Positions 1 through 6,726 of a stretch of DNA of 13,499 nt are shown here, one piece after another (within the stretch, counting starts at the first letter, position 1; each line of letters opens with the position of its first letter). Made by a program: the position numbers and the translations under genes. The stretch covers positions 1-13,499 of the forward strand of contig JAGVEU010000252.1 of NCBI GenBank assembly GCA_020057985.1. Reading direction: 5' to 3'. The notes below the pieces were generated by a model, which worked only from the letters and a program-made list of their open reading frames with translations, searched no databases and had not been told where the DNA came from. Source of the stretch: Calditrichota bacterium. GTDB lineage: Bacteria > Electryoneota > RPQS01.

Positions 1-1095
1 GGCGGGATACTGAAGCTCCGTGCTTCCGTCGTTGCCCGAGGCGGCAAAAAGGATAGCGCCATTGTCCCAAGCGGCGTTGATGGCAATTTGCGCATCGGAA
101 CTCGACGATGGGCCGCCGTAGGACATATTGAGGATCTTGGCTCCGTTTGCCGCTGCGTAGAGAATCGCCGGCGTGGTGGCGCTCTGCGGCAAGTACCCTT
201 GGCCATCTTCACTCTGGAATCCGGCGCGCAATGCCATCAGTGTTCCCACCCAACTCATTCCGGCAACACCAATCCCGTTGTTTCCCGTTGCCGCCATGAT
301 TCCGCCGACATGTGTGCCGTGACTGTTCATGCCGAACATGTTGTTGTCCGTGCGATTGTCACAGTCTTCGCCGTCCACGCAATCCGGAATGTTGCGAATG
401 AAATCCCATCCCAGAAAATCGTCCGCATAGCCGTTGCTGTCGTTATCAATCGCATCCATGTCTTCCGTGTCGCCCGGATAATCACTGTAATCCCAGACGA
501 GGTGGTTGTTATTCAGGTCTTCTCCCGGATTGATCCACAAACTGGAAACGAGATCAGGGTGATTCCAGTCCACACCTACGTCAATTCCGGCGCAGATGAT
601 ATTGGACGACCCTGTGGAAATATCCCAAACATAATCTGCGCCGACAATCCTTTTGTCCCACTGCAGCGACCAATACTGATCGTTCGGATTGCGAAAGGTG
701 TGATACAGGAGATCGGGTTCCACGTTTCTCACGAAGGAGTTACTCGCAAATCTGTCCAGCACATCCAGCGCCGGATACTCCGCGCGAAACACCATCACAT
801 AAGTTCGATAGAAATCCGGTTGCACCTTAAGGCGATTCAGCGTGCCATCATGCACTAATCGCCATGTGTTTGTTACTTCGAACTCTTTGAAGATTTCATC
901 AAGAGACGCTACGCCAATTTCGACAATGCCATCCTTGCCAACAACAGGAACTCGTGTGCCCACATTCTCATCGAGTGTGATAATGAGATGACCCGCGATG
1001 AACTCGGAGTCCGTCCATTGGTCGCCTGCTTTTGCGAATGCAGGTGCGCTGACAGAGACGATCAAAGCAATCAGTGCGAAAAGGTATCGGGTCAT
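1..1095 (-). CDS. Secreted subtilisin-like (S8) serine protease, C-terminus cut by window edge
   Basis: Secreted peptidase of the subtilase family; 365 residues are visible and the reading frame continues past the left edge. It starts at an ATG (1095) with GGAG eight bases upstream. Residues 1-21 form a signal peptide (MTRYLF, hydrophobic core, cleavage after AFA). Residues ~35-130 look like an inhibitor-type propeptide. The catalytic domain shows Asp172 in GIDVGVDWNHPDL, His259 in NSHGTHVGG, the NMSYGG substrate-binding segment (323-328) and the oxyanion Asn355 in ASGNDG. The catalytic Ser is expected further left, outside the window. Between Asp and His there is an acidic insertion with DNDSNG (217-222), a Ca-binding-like loop seen in many FCB-type subtilases, and a CX5C pair (Cys239/Cys245). 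It has its own promoter and is separated from the upstream operon by 466 bases. Activity is inferred from motifs. Any C-terminal sorting domain (for example type IX secretion) cannot be seen. Confidence 0.95.
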   Translation of the reverse strand, partial: MTRYLFALIALIVSVSAPAFAKAGDQWTDSEFIAGHLIITLDENVGTRVPVVGKDGIVEIGVASLDEIFKEFEVTNTWRLVHDGTLNRLKVQPDFYRTYVMVFRAEYPALDVLDRFASNSFVRNVEPDLLYHTFRNPNDQYWSLQWDKRIVGADYVWDISTGSSNIICAGIDVGVDWNHPDLVSSLWINPGEDLNNNHLVWDYSDYPGDTEDMDAIDNDSNGYADDFLGWDFIRNIPDCVDGEDCDNRTDNNMFGMNSHGTHVGGIMAATGNNGIGVAGMSWVGTLMALRAGFQSEDGQGYLPQSATTPAILYAAANGAKILNMSYGGPSSSSDAQIAINAAWDNGAILFAASGNDGSTELQYPA

Positions 1096-1103
1096 TCCAG
1101 TAG

Positions 1104-1107
1104 CTCC
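1104..1107 (-). promoter_or_regulatory. Ribosome binding site of the protease gene
   Basis: GGAG on the minus strand lies eight bases before the ATG at 1095-1093. It fixes the start at the Met that opens a good signal peptide. Confidence 0.7.
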
Positions 1108-1179
1108 AAAGCGGTCAGTATTTTCATTCGTTCGCGTGGCAGTAATATGTGCCTACTCTCAGTTCAGATATAAGATATA

Positions 1180-1208
1180 AGTATACGCAACTTAGTCCAG
1201 AAAGTCAA
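1180..1208 (-). promoter_or_regulatory. Near-consensus sigma-70 promoter of the protease gene
   Basis: Reading the minus strand, TTGACT (1208-1203) is followed by a 17-base spacer and TATACT (1185-1180). Both hexamers match the sigma-70 consensus at five of six positions, at ideal spacing. Transcription would start near 1173, giving a leader of about 78 bases before the ATG at 1095. The position directly upstream of a gene with a clear ribosome binding site supports it. If the host uses a Bacteroidota-type housekeeping sigma factor the match would mean less. Confidence 0.65.
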
Positions 1209-1358
1209 TCCAATGAGGCTATCCAAAACGCAAAACGTGCAAGAATCATGCTTGGCAAAAGATGTTATTATTATTTAACTTAGTCGCTCCATAAGGGCAT
1301 CAGAACGCAATTATTGCACTATTCTGTTGCGCACTTGGAGGCTAATACGGTCGGATTT

Positions 1359-1383
1359 AGGATGACAAAGGGCTTGTCATCCT
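1359..1383. repeat. Perfect 10-bp hairpin
   Basis: AGGATGACAA (1359-1368) and TTGTCATCCT (1374-1383) are exact reverse complements around a 5-base loop. Neither strand has a T-run after the stem, so it is not a standard intrinsic terminator. Its right arm is also the outer block of the larger inverted repeat, so the two folds exclude each other. Confidence 0.75.
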
Positions 1384-1460
1384 GACGAAGGAAGGATCAC
1401 TGAGAGTGCGATAGCATGAGTCCGCGAATTCATTTGGACCAGCTTTCAGTGATCCTTCAC

Positions 1461-1481
1461 CCCCCTCGAAGACTTAGGGGG
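1461..1481. repeat. C/G-rich 6-bp hairpin inside the right repeat copy
   Basis: CCCCCT (1461-1466) and AGGGGG (1476-1481) pair around a 9-base loop. The hairpin accounts for most of the 25-base insert that distinguishes the right repeat copy from the left. It has no T-run on either side. It might slow polymerase after the Omp85 gene, but that is speculative. Confidence 0.5.
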
Positions 1482-1540
1482 ATTCAGGATGACAGAGAGG
1501 GGGGCGGACGTGGGTGCCCAGATGCCAGTGCATTCTTTCT

Positions 1541-1561
1541 GGTTTCAAGTTTCAGGTTTTC
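1541..1561. repeat. Imperfect 7-base tandem repeat after the Omp85 stop
   Basis: GGTTTCA, AGTTTCA and GGTTTTC follow one another directly, ending one base before the Omp85 stop codon. Short T/C-rich runs of this kind are seen in intergenic DNA. No function can be assigned. Confidence 0.35.
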
Positions 1562-3289
1562 CTAAAAGCTGCTCAGCAGCGACACATGAATCTTGCCCGA
1601 CAGCAGATTGTCTTCTTCACCGATTCCGTAGTCAAAACCCCAGATTCCGAGTCCCGTCTCCAAACGAAGCCCCACGCCGGTTGCCATTTTGAAAACAGTT
1701 TTGGTCACAGAAAGTTGCTTGCGATAGGCGCTCCCTGCGTCAAGAAATGCTTGAACGCGAGATGCGGGTCCGAGCCAATAGCGAATTTCCGCAGTCGACC
1801 AACCGATTCGAGAGCCTAAGAACTGCTCTTCTCTGTAGCCGCGCAACGTTCTTGCGCCGCCTAATCTGTAGAGATCAGGCAACAGAATCTCCGGCTCATC
1901 ACTATCCAGAGCCCGCGCATGTAAGCTAAGCGACGCGATCCAAAACGGCAGGAACTCAAGATTCGCTTCGCTGTCAATACCACCGCATTGCAAGCGATAG
2001 GATCCGGCGCGTGCAGTTCCGAAGCCGTGCTGACGCTTGCGCCATCCCCTTGAAGCAAAGCTCGAAAAATAAACGCCGCCGCGCGGATTGGTGAAGTGAT
2101 CGCGCGTATCAAAGGAAAGACCCGTCTCCAGATAAGTCGTCTGATTGTCCGCAAAACCTGACCGCGCCTCTGACGCAGAATCCACCAGTGTCTCCTCCCT
2201 GCTCGCCGCTCCCCAGATACTCAGGTTGCCGGTCAGATCCGTTTTCACTCGCAAGCCCGCCTTGCGAATGACATATAAAGTGTCCTCAATCCGCTGATTG
2301 AAATCAAGCCGCACGGACAGAGGTTGCTTCAGCACCCACGGCTCCTCATAGGATACTTCTACACTCTGAATCCGCTGATTGGGTCTATTCCAATAGATGC
2401 GACCTCGTCTTCCCACTCCGAACAGATTAAGAAACTCTATATTGGCAAGACCGCTGAAAGTGCCACTGCGATTTTCTGACGCCGGCTGATACCCTGCCGC
2501 AATATCGAGTCTTGTGGACTTGGCTTCTTCAAGATCAAAACGCACTCCGGTCTTGCCGTCGTTATTGACTACGAGTTTCTCCTTGTCTACTCGTCGAATG
2601 AAATCGAGATGAGTAAGATGACGGCGCGCCGCATCGAGTTTGCGCTGATCGTAAAGTTCACCGGAGCGCAGTCGAGTCTCCCGTTGCAGAAACCGATCCT
2701 TTGAATGCCGATTCCCTGAAAACGATACAAACTCGACTCGTGTCTGCGGCCCGGATTTCACATGTAACCAAATCTCAATCGTCTTGTCATGCGTATCTGG
2801 CTCCAGTCTTTCGATCTCGACTCTTGCAAAGGGATAACCTGACGTTTCAAAATAGTCCAGCAGAAGCTTAGTATCATACGCAAGATTCGACCAGCGAAAC
2901 GTGCGCCCCGGCATGGTCAGCGCTCTTGCCACAACATTGGAAGGAACCGACAGGCTGTCACCATGCCACAGCACATTGGACACTGTGGATAACCCACCGT
3001 CTCTAAGATAGATATTTAGAATGCTCTTCTGCTTGCGAGTTACAACTCTGAAACTATCCGCTGCGGCAAACAAATAGTCATGAGCCGCAAGCGAGTCCAC
3101 AACTCCATTAAGATAAATCTCTATAGAATCTTCTTGCACTTGAGATCCGTGCGGTAAGCTCAGAAAGCCCTCTAACTCGCGGCTTGAGAAAGCGCCGGTG
3201 CCGTGAAACACAATCTTGTCCACCTTGAATTGCGAAAAACAAGGAAGAGAATACAGCAGGAAACATGCGATTGACAGCAGGACTCTCAA
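1562..3289 (-). CDS. Omp85-family outer-membrane protein (TamA/BamA-like, three POTRA domains)
   Basis: Integral outer-membrane protein of the Omp85 superfamily, whose members insert or export other proteins. It has 575 residues, close to E. coli TamA. Residues 1-19 are a signal peptide. Three POTRA-like units follow at about 21-97, 102-180 and 182-257. The barrel covers about 258-575. It contains the family-typical DTRDHFTNPRGGVYF (395-408) and the loop-6 motif LGGARTLRGY (476-485; Arg483-Gly484-Tyr485), and it ends in aromatic Phe575, as expected for a beta-signal. The only usable start is TTG (3289), because no Met occurs before residue 126. It overlaps the upstream stop by 4 bases, so translation is probably coupled, and the ribosome binding site is weak. 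It is the last gene of the operon. The partner is likely the large outer-membrane protein encoded just before it. Whether it is the cell's main BamA or a specialised paralogue cannot be told; its three POTRAs and its context favour specialised. Confidence 0.9.
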   Translation of the reverse strand: MRVLLSIACFLLYSLPCFSQFKVDKIVFHGTGAFSSRELEGFLSLPHGSQVQEDSIEIYLNGVVDSLAAHDYLFAAADSFRVVTRKQKSILNIYLRDGGLSTVSNVLWHGDSLSVPSNVVARALTMPGRTFRWSNLAYDTKLLLDYFETSGYPFARVEIERLEPDTHDKTIEIWLHVKSGPQTRVEFVSFSGNRHSKDRFLQRETRLRSGELYDQRKLDAARRHLTHLDFIRRVDKEKLVVNNDGKTGVRFDLEEAKSTRLDIAAGYQPASENRSGTFSGLANIEFLNLFGVGRRGRIYWNRPNQRIQSVEVSYEEPWVLKQPLSVRLDFNQRIEDTLYVIRKAGLRVKTDLTGNLSIWGAASREETLVDSASEARSGFADNQTTYLETGLSFDTRDHFTNPRGGVYFSSFASRGWRKRQHGFGTARAGSYRLQCGGIDSEANLEFLPFWIASLSLHARALDSDEPEILLPDLYRLGGARTLRGYREEQFLGSRIGWSTAEIRYWLGPASRVQAFLDAGSAYRKQLSVTKTVFKMATGVGLRLETGLGIWGFDYGIGEEDNLLSGKIHVSLLSSF

Positions 3290-6200
3290 AATGTCGCTCG
3301 CGCCTCCAGCCGCCCGGTATGAAAAGTCTTCTCGCCAGCGTCATTGCGCGCACTGTAGTTGAGCGAGCCCGAGAAATTTGGTCCGAACTGATAGGTGCCG
3401 CGCAGATTCCAAATAAAGTTTTCTCCGCGATTCGCGCCTCTGCCAAGCTCGAAGGGAATGGCAGCCTTATTCGACGTCGCGTGGATCCAGGAAACATCCA
3501 CATCTATTCTCCCCCTCCCTATCAAAGTGTATGCAGCGCGAGGTCGAACTTCCCGCAGGCTGAGTTGCGTCCGACTCCGCTCGTCGTTAACCTCTGAGCC
3601 TTTCAGACCCAAACCAGCTTCCCAGAAGTTCGAAAAAGTTAAAGTGTTTTCCTGAAGCAATTCAAAACGGGTGATGTCCCTACTCGGCAAGGAACTTCTT
3701 ACATAGATGAGCGATTCACGAGAGAATGTGGCCTCCGTCTCACCGCGCAGCGATGTCAGATAACGAGCGCGAACCCGCATCCCTCCCTCATGAAACTTGC
3801 GCTCCTGTCCCCCGTTGAGAAACTGATTCTGAAGCGAGTTTGTCTGACGATATCGAAAGCGCACAGCGAGTTTTCGGCTCAATCGGCGAACATGCAGATC
3901 TTCTCGAATTGTGACCGTTCCTGTCAGAGTCGAGTCTCCGCGAAATCTCGATTGATCGAGCAATAAAAGAGCCGTCGAAAGCCTGTTTCTTGTTTTCTCT
4001 TCGAGAGTGATTTCCGTTTCGGAGGCAAGGGTCTTGATCCACTCAGACAACGTGGCGATTGAGGCTTCGTCCGGACGCAGCCAGAAAAGTGTGTTCAGGG
4101 AAATCTCCGTGGCCGGCGCATAACTCCCTGTGTTTCGAGGCGCAAGAATGTAGTTCCCTTGATCATCCGGCAGATATTGATCCCCCTCTCTGCGATAGGA
4201 ACCGGTTCCCGGCGCCACTTGAATAGCAACCAAGTACTGACTCTGGGTTTGTGTTTTCGATACCCCGTAGATCAAATTGGCTTCAATCAATCGGTTGCGC
4301 GGCGACAGCAAGGCTTCCATCCGTCCGGCATCATTAATCACGTCTGCCGAATCAGATGCGCGGTATTTCTTCTCGCGATGAGCATAACGCGCTTGCACTG
4401 AGCCAAGACTTGCCGGACGCCAAGTCGCCTCCGATGTCAGCGTATAGGCATGAGCAAAATCGCGGTATTTATCCTCAGAGGAAAGACGATCATCAAGTCT
4501 GCGCCGGTACTCGCTGTCCAAAGTCATATCTTGCGGCAGGCTGACGCCAAGCCCGCTGCTATAGTCTGTGAATCTAAATCCGTCCAGTTGTGATCGTCTT
4601 TGATCCCTTCGCCGTTCGTGGTCCACCGTGAAGCGCGGCGAGAGCCGCCATATAGTGCCGTTTGCCCGCGCGTTCTGCCTGATCCAACGACTGTGATGAT
4701 TCGCCAGAGTGTCCGCACTCTGAAGCACGAGATGAGATGCAGACAGGCGAAGGCGTTGGTCAAGTGAATAGGATGCGCCGATGTTGCGTCGAACTGAGGA
4801 GGAAGTACTGCCTCGGCTTAGATCTCCATATCCACCCGTAAGCATAAGCGGAGCAATCGGACTCAACCGGAGCGATGTCTCACGGATAGTCTCTTCCGTC
4901 CCCTGATTGATTGCTGCATTCCATTCGCGCTGAAATTCGATTTCGGATGACCGGGTGATCTCGCTGAACCGCTTGTCCCGAGTACGAATCGCGCCATCTA
5001 CTTCGATCAAATGAGGTTTAAGCCCGAGCACATTCAGTCGTTGTCTGCTGAACTTGACACCGCCGGAAAAAGCAGCGCCATTATTGTCGCCGTCGTCGTT
5101 AGCCGAGTAGGTGTTGCGATCGCGCTGACTCAACGCCAGTTCTCCTGAAAGAGTGAGGCCCGTCACCGGAGAACCATGCAAGCGAATATCTTCGAGTACG
5201 TGTTTTTCAGGCAAGGCGAGCCGACGCATCGGACGATAACGGCCTCGTCCTGGGCCTACCCAGCGGAAATATTGAAGATTTGTAGAATCTGTTGCTGTGA
5301 CATCGTACTCGCCGTTCCCCTGACCAAAGTCATCAAACAGGACGCTCCAGTCTCCTGTAGCCCGATTTGAATCACGAGGAGAAAACACGAAGATATGATA
5401 CCTGTTACCCTCAAATGTTGTTGTGTCGGCAGTGACATAATCTCCGCCACCAATTCCGACAGAATCCGCCGTCGAGTCCACAGCGAGGGCCGCGTTGTCT
5501 CCCACAGAAGATAGTACGAGCTTGTCACCATCTGTCAGCGCGAGACCAAGCGGGCGGCTCCGGTCATCGGCTTCACTGATGAAGGTGGCAGTTCCGCCTA
5601 AGCGGTCATTGCCATACCGGCTCTCCACTCTTGCTGCTCCATAGGTGCGCTCATACTGCTCGTTGGCATATTCAAAGTCAACGACAATTCGCGAGTCTCC
5701 AGTGATAAGTCTTCGAGTCGTGAATGTGATCTCGCCTGAAGCATAGTCAATAACGTAATCGTTTCCCTCGCCGCGTCTCATGCGCTCGCCATCAAGCCAC
5801 ACATGCTCCGTTCCCGCAAGCACGACGATGCCGATTTCGCCGTCACGTCCAGTAAGCGGATAAGGCCCTTGATTAGCTTCCAGTCCGTTAAAAGAATTCG
5901 TGAAGAACTCGCCCTTACTGACTGCTCCACCGCCGAACGCAGAACCTATCAGATAGTTCGCTTCACCGAAGACACCTGTGAGTTTGCGTGTGTAGTTGTC
6001 GTACCGACCTCCTGGAAGGTTGAGAGTGTAGTCACCGAGAGTCGTTGCGAGATGGGGGCTGCGAACGGACACAAACACTTTTTCCAGTTCACTTAACGAT
6101 TCGGTCGTTCCTTCCGGTTGAATGGGAGTGGACTGATCGGACAGAACCGCGATTACGTCAATGTTCTTTCCAACGCGGCCATCAATTTGCAGGCTGAGCG

Positions 6201-6726
6201 CTGACTCAAGAGCGAGATCCTGACCGGTGCCAACCTGCACGCTGCGAATCAAGGATCCGGACTTATTAAGGCGGCTCCAGCCTTCAAAGGTGGGAACTTG
6301 TGGGGAAGCTGTGGAAAGAATGCGAGACGTATCTTTGGAGGCGATTTCACGTCCAAGTTCGCGAAGGGAGTGGCGGGAGTATGTCTTGAAGAGCGGAATG
6401 GGGCGATAAACAAAGAAAACGACGAGACTGTCGTTTCTTCCAAGAGGGCGGTAGAGCCAGATTCGATTGCCGGGCTCAACGATTCGCCAGTGCGTGAATT
6501 CGGAGAGTAGCTCAGTATTACGATAGACCTTTACCGAGTCAAACTCCACCCAAATCGCTGGCAGGGTGAAAACCGTATCGCGTTCGCTCGTGCTTTGAAA
6601 GGCAATTCTTCCGGAACGAGCGGGAAAAGATGCGGATGCGACCGAAATAAAAAGCAGAATTCCTGCGAAAATCAGAAATATGCCGCATGGGAATATTCCG
6701 GCGCCGCGCATGGCACTGGTCCGCAT
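3286..6726 (-). CDS. Large putative outer-membrane beta-barrel protein, unknown function
   Basis: A 1146-residue exported protein I cannot name. Residues 1-32 are a signal peptide (long hydrophobic stretch, cleavage after VASA). An N-terminal part of about 350 residues has a segment GSLIRSVQVGTGQD...LSDQSTPIQPEGTT (157-208), and another segment, VWLDGERMRRGEGNDY...SGEITFTTRRL (309-340). From memory both resemble recurring segments in large uncharacterised FCB/Bacteroidota outer-membrane proteins. From about residue 520 to the end, alternating polar/hydrophobic strands with aromatic ends and acidic turns suggest many beta-strands, and the protein ends in Ala-Thr-Phe, a barrel-like terminus. 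No TamB/DUF490, TonB-plug or LptD domain is recognisable. The start ATG (6726) abuts the stop of the NHL gene; a second Met at residue 6 is possible. The stop overlaps the TTG start of the Omp85 gene by 4 bases. It may be a substrate or partner of that Omp85 protein. Confidence 0.85.
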   Translation of the reverse strand: MRTSAMRGAGIFPCGIFLIFAGILLFISVASASFPARSGRIAFQSTSERDTVFTLPAIWVEFDSVKVYRNTELLSEFTHWRIVEPGNRIWLYRPLGRNDSLVVFFVYRPIPLFKTYSRHSLRELGREIASKDTSRILSTASPQVPTFEGWSRLNKSGSLIRSVQVGTGQDLALESALSLQIDGRVGKNIDVIAVLSDQSTPIQPEGTTESLSELEKVFVSVRSPHLATTLGDYTLNLPGGRYDNYTRKLTGVFGEANYLIGSAFGGGAVSKGEFFTNSFNGLEANQGPYPLTGRDGEIGIVVLAGTEHVWLDGERMRRGEGNDYVIDYASGEITFTTRRLITGDSRIVVDFEYANEQYERTYGAARVESRYGNDRLGGTATFISEADDRSRPLGLALTDGDKLVLSSVGDNAALAVDSTADSVGIGGGDYVTADTTTFEGNRYHIFVFSPRDSNRATGDWSVLFDDFGQGNGEYDVTATDSTNLQYFRWVGPGRGRYRPMRRLALPEKHVLEDIRLHGSPVTGLTLSGELALSQRDRNTYSANDDGDNNGAAFSGGVKFSRQRLNVLGLKPHLIEVDGAIRTRDKRFSEITRSSEIEFQREWNAAINQGTEETIRETSLRLSPIAPLMLTGGYGDLSRGSTSSSVRRNIGASYSLDQRLRLSASHLVLQSADTLANHHSRWIRQNARANGTIWRLSPRFTVDHERRRDQRRSQLDGFRFTDYSSGLGVSLPQDMTLDSEYRRRLDDRLSSEDKYRDFAHAYTLTSEATWRPASLGSVQARYAHREKKYRASDSADVINDAGRMEALLSPRNRLIEANLIYGVSKTQTQSQYLVAIQVAPGTGSYRREGDQYLPDDQGNYILAPRNTGSYAPATEISLNTLFWLRPDEASIATLSEWIKTLASETEITLEEKTRNRLSTALLLLDQSRFRGDSTLTGTVTIREDLHVRRLSRKLAVRFRYRQTNSLQNQFLNGGQERKFHEGGMRVRARYLTSLRGETEATFSRESLIYVRSSLPSRDITRFELLQENTLTFSNFWEAGLGLKGSEVNDERSRTQLSLREVRPRAAYTLIGRGRIDVDVSWIHATSNKAAIPFELGRGANRGENFIWNLRGTYQFGPNFSGSLNYSARNDAGEKTFHTGRLEARATF

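Larger units (their letters stand above)
1359..1494. repeat. MITE/REP-like inverted-repeat element built from a bipartite unit
   Basis: The left copy, on the plus strand, is TGTCATCCTGA (1375-1385), a 5-base gap, then GAAGGATCACTGA (1391-1403). The right copy, on the minus strand, is the same two blocks, TGTCATCCTGA (1494-1484) and GAAGGATCACTGA (1458-1446), but with 25 bases between them. That 25-base insert carries its own CCCCCT/AGGGGG hairpin. The blocks match exactly, so the two copies form a long interrupted stem around a 42-base core. A third copy of the first block (1359-1368, minus orientation) sits on the left edge. The pattern resembles dispersed intergenic repeats of the TCATCCTGA...GAAGGATC type that I recall from many environmental genomes. 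That identification is from memory and no second locus is visible here. Confidence 0.7.
1096..1561. other. Non-coding gap between the envelope operon and the protease gene
   Basis: This 466-base stretch is the only sizeable gap in the window. From right to left it holds a short imperfect 7-base repeat just after the Omp85 stop, an inverted-repeat element (1359-1494), an AT-rich segment (about 1200-1330) with a tandem CAAAACG pair at 1224-1237, and the protease promoter. I see no convincing small gene, tRNA or standard terminator with a T-run in it. Short frames on both strands lack ribosome binding sites. Confidence 0.8.

Noticed and set aside
88..858. A 256-codon open frame on the plus strand
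   Set aside because: It lies wholly antisense to the protease, whose catalytic motifs are clear. The plus-strand translation has no recognisable domain.
1359..1481. Hairpins as intrinsic terminators for the operon
   Set aside because: Neither the 10-bp hairpin nor the C/G hairpin is followed by a T-run on the minus strand, and the repeat context explains them better.
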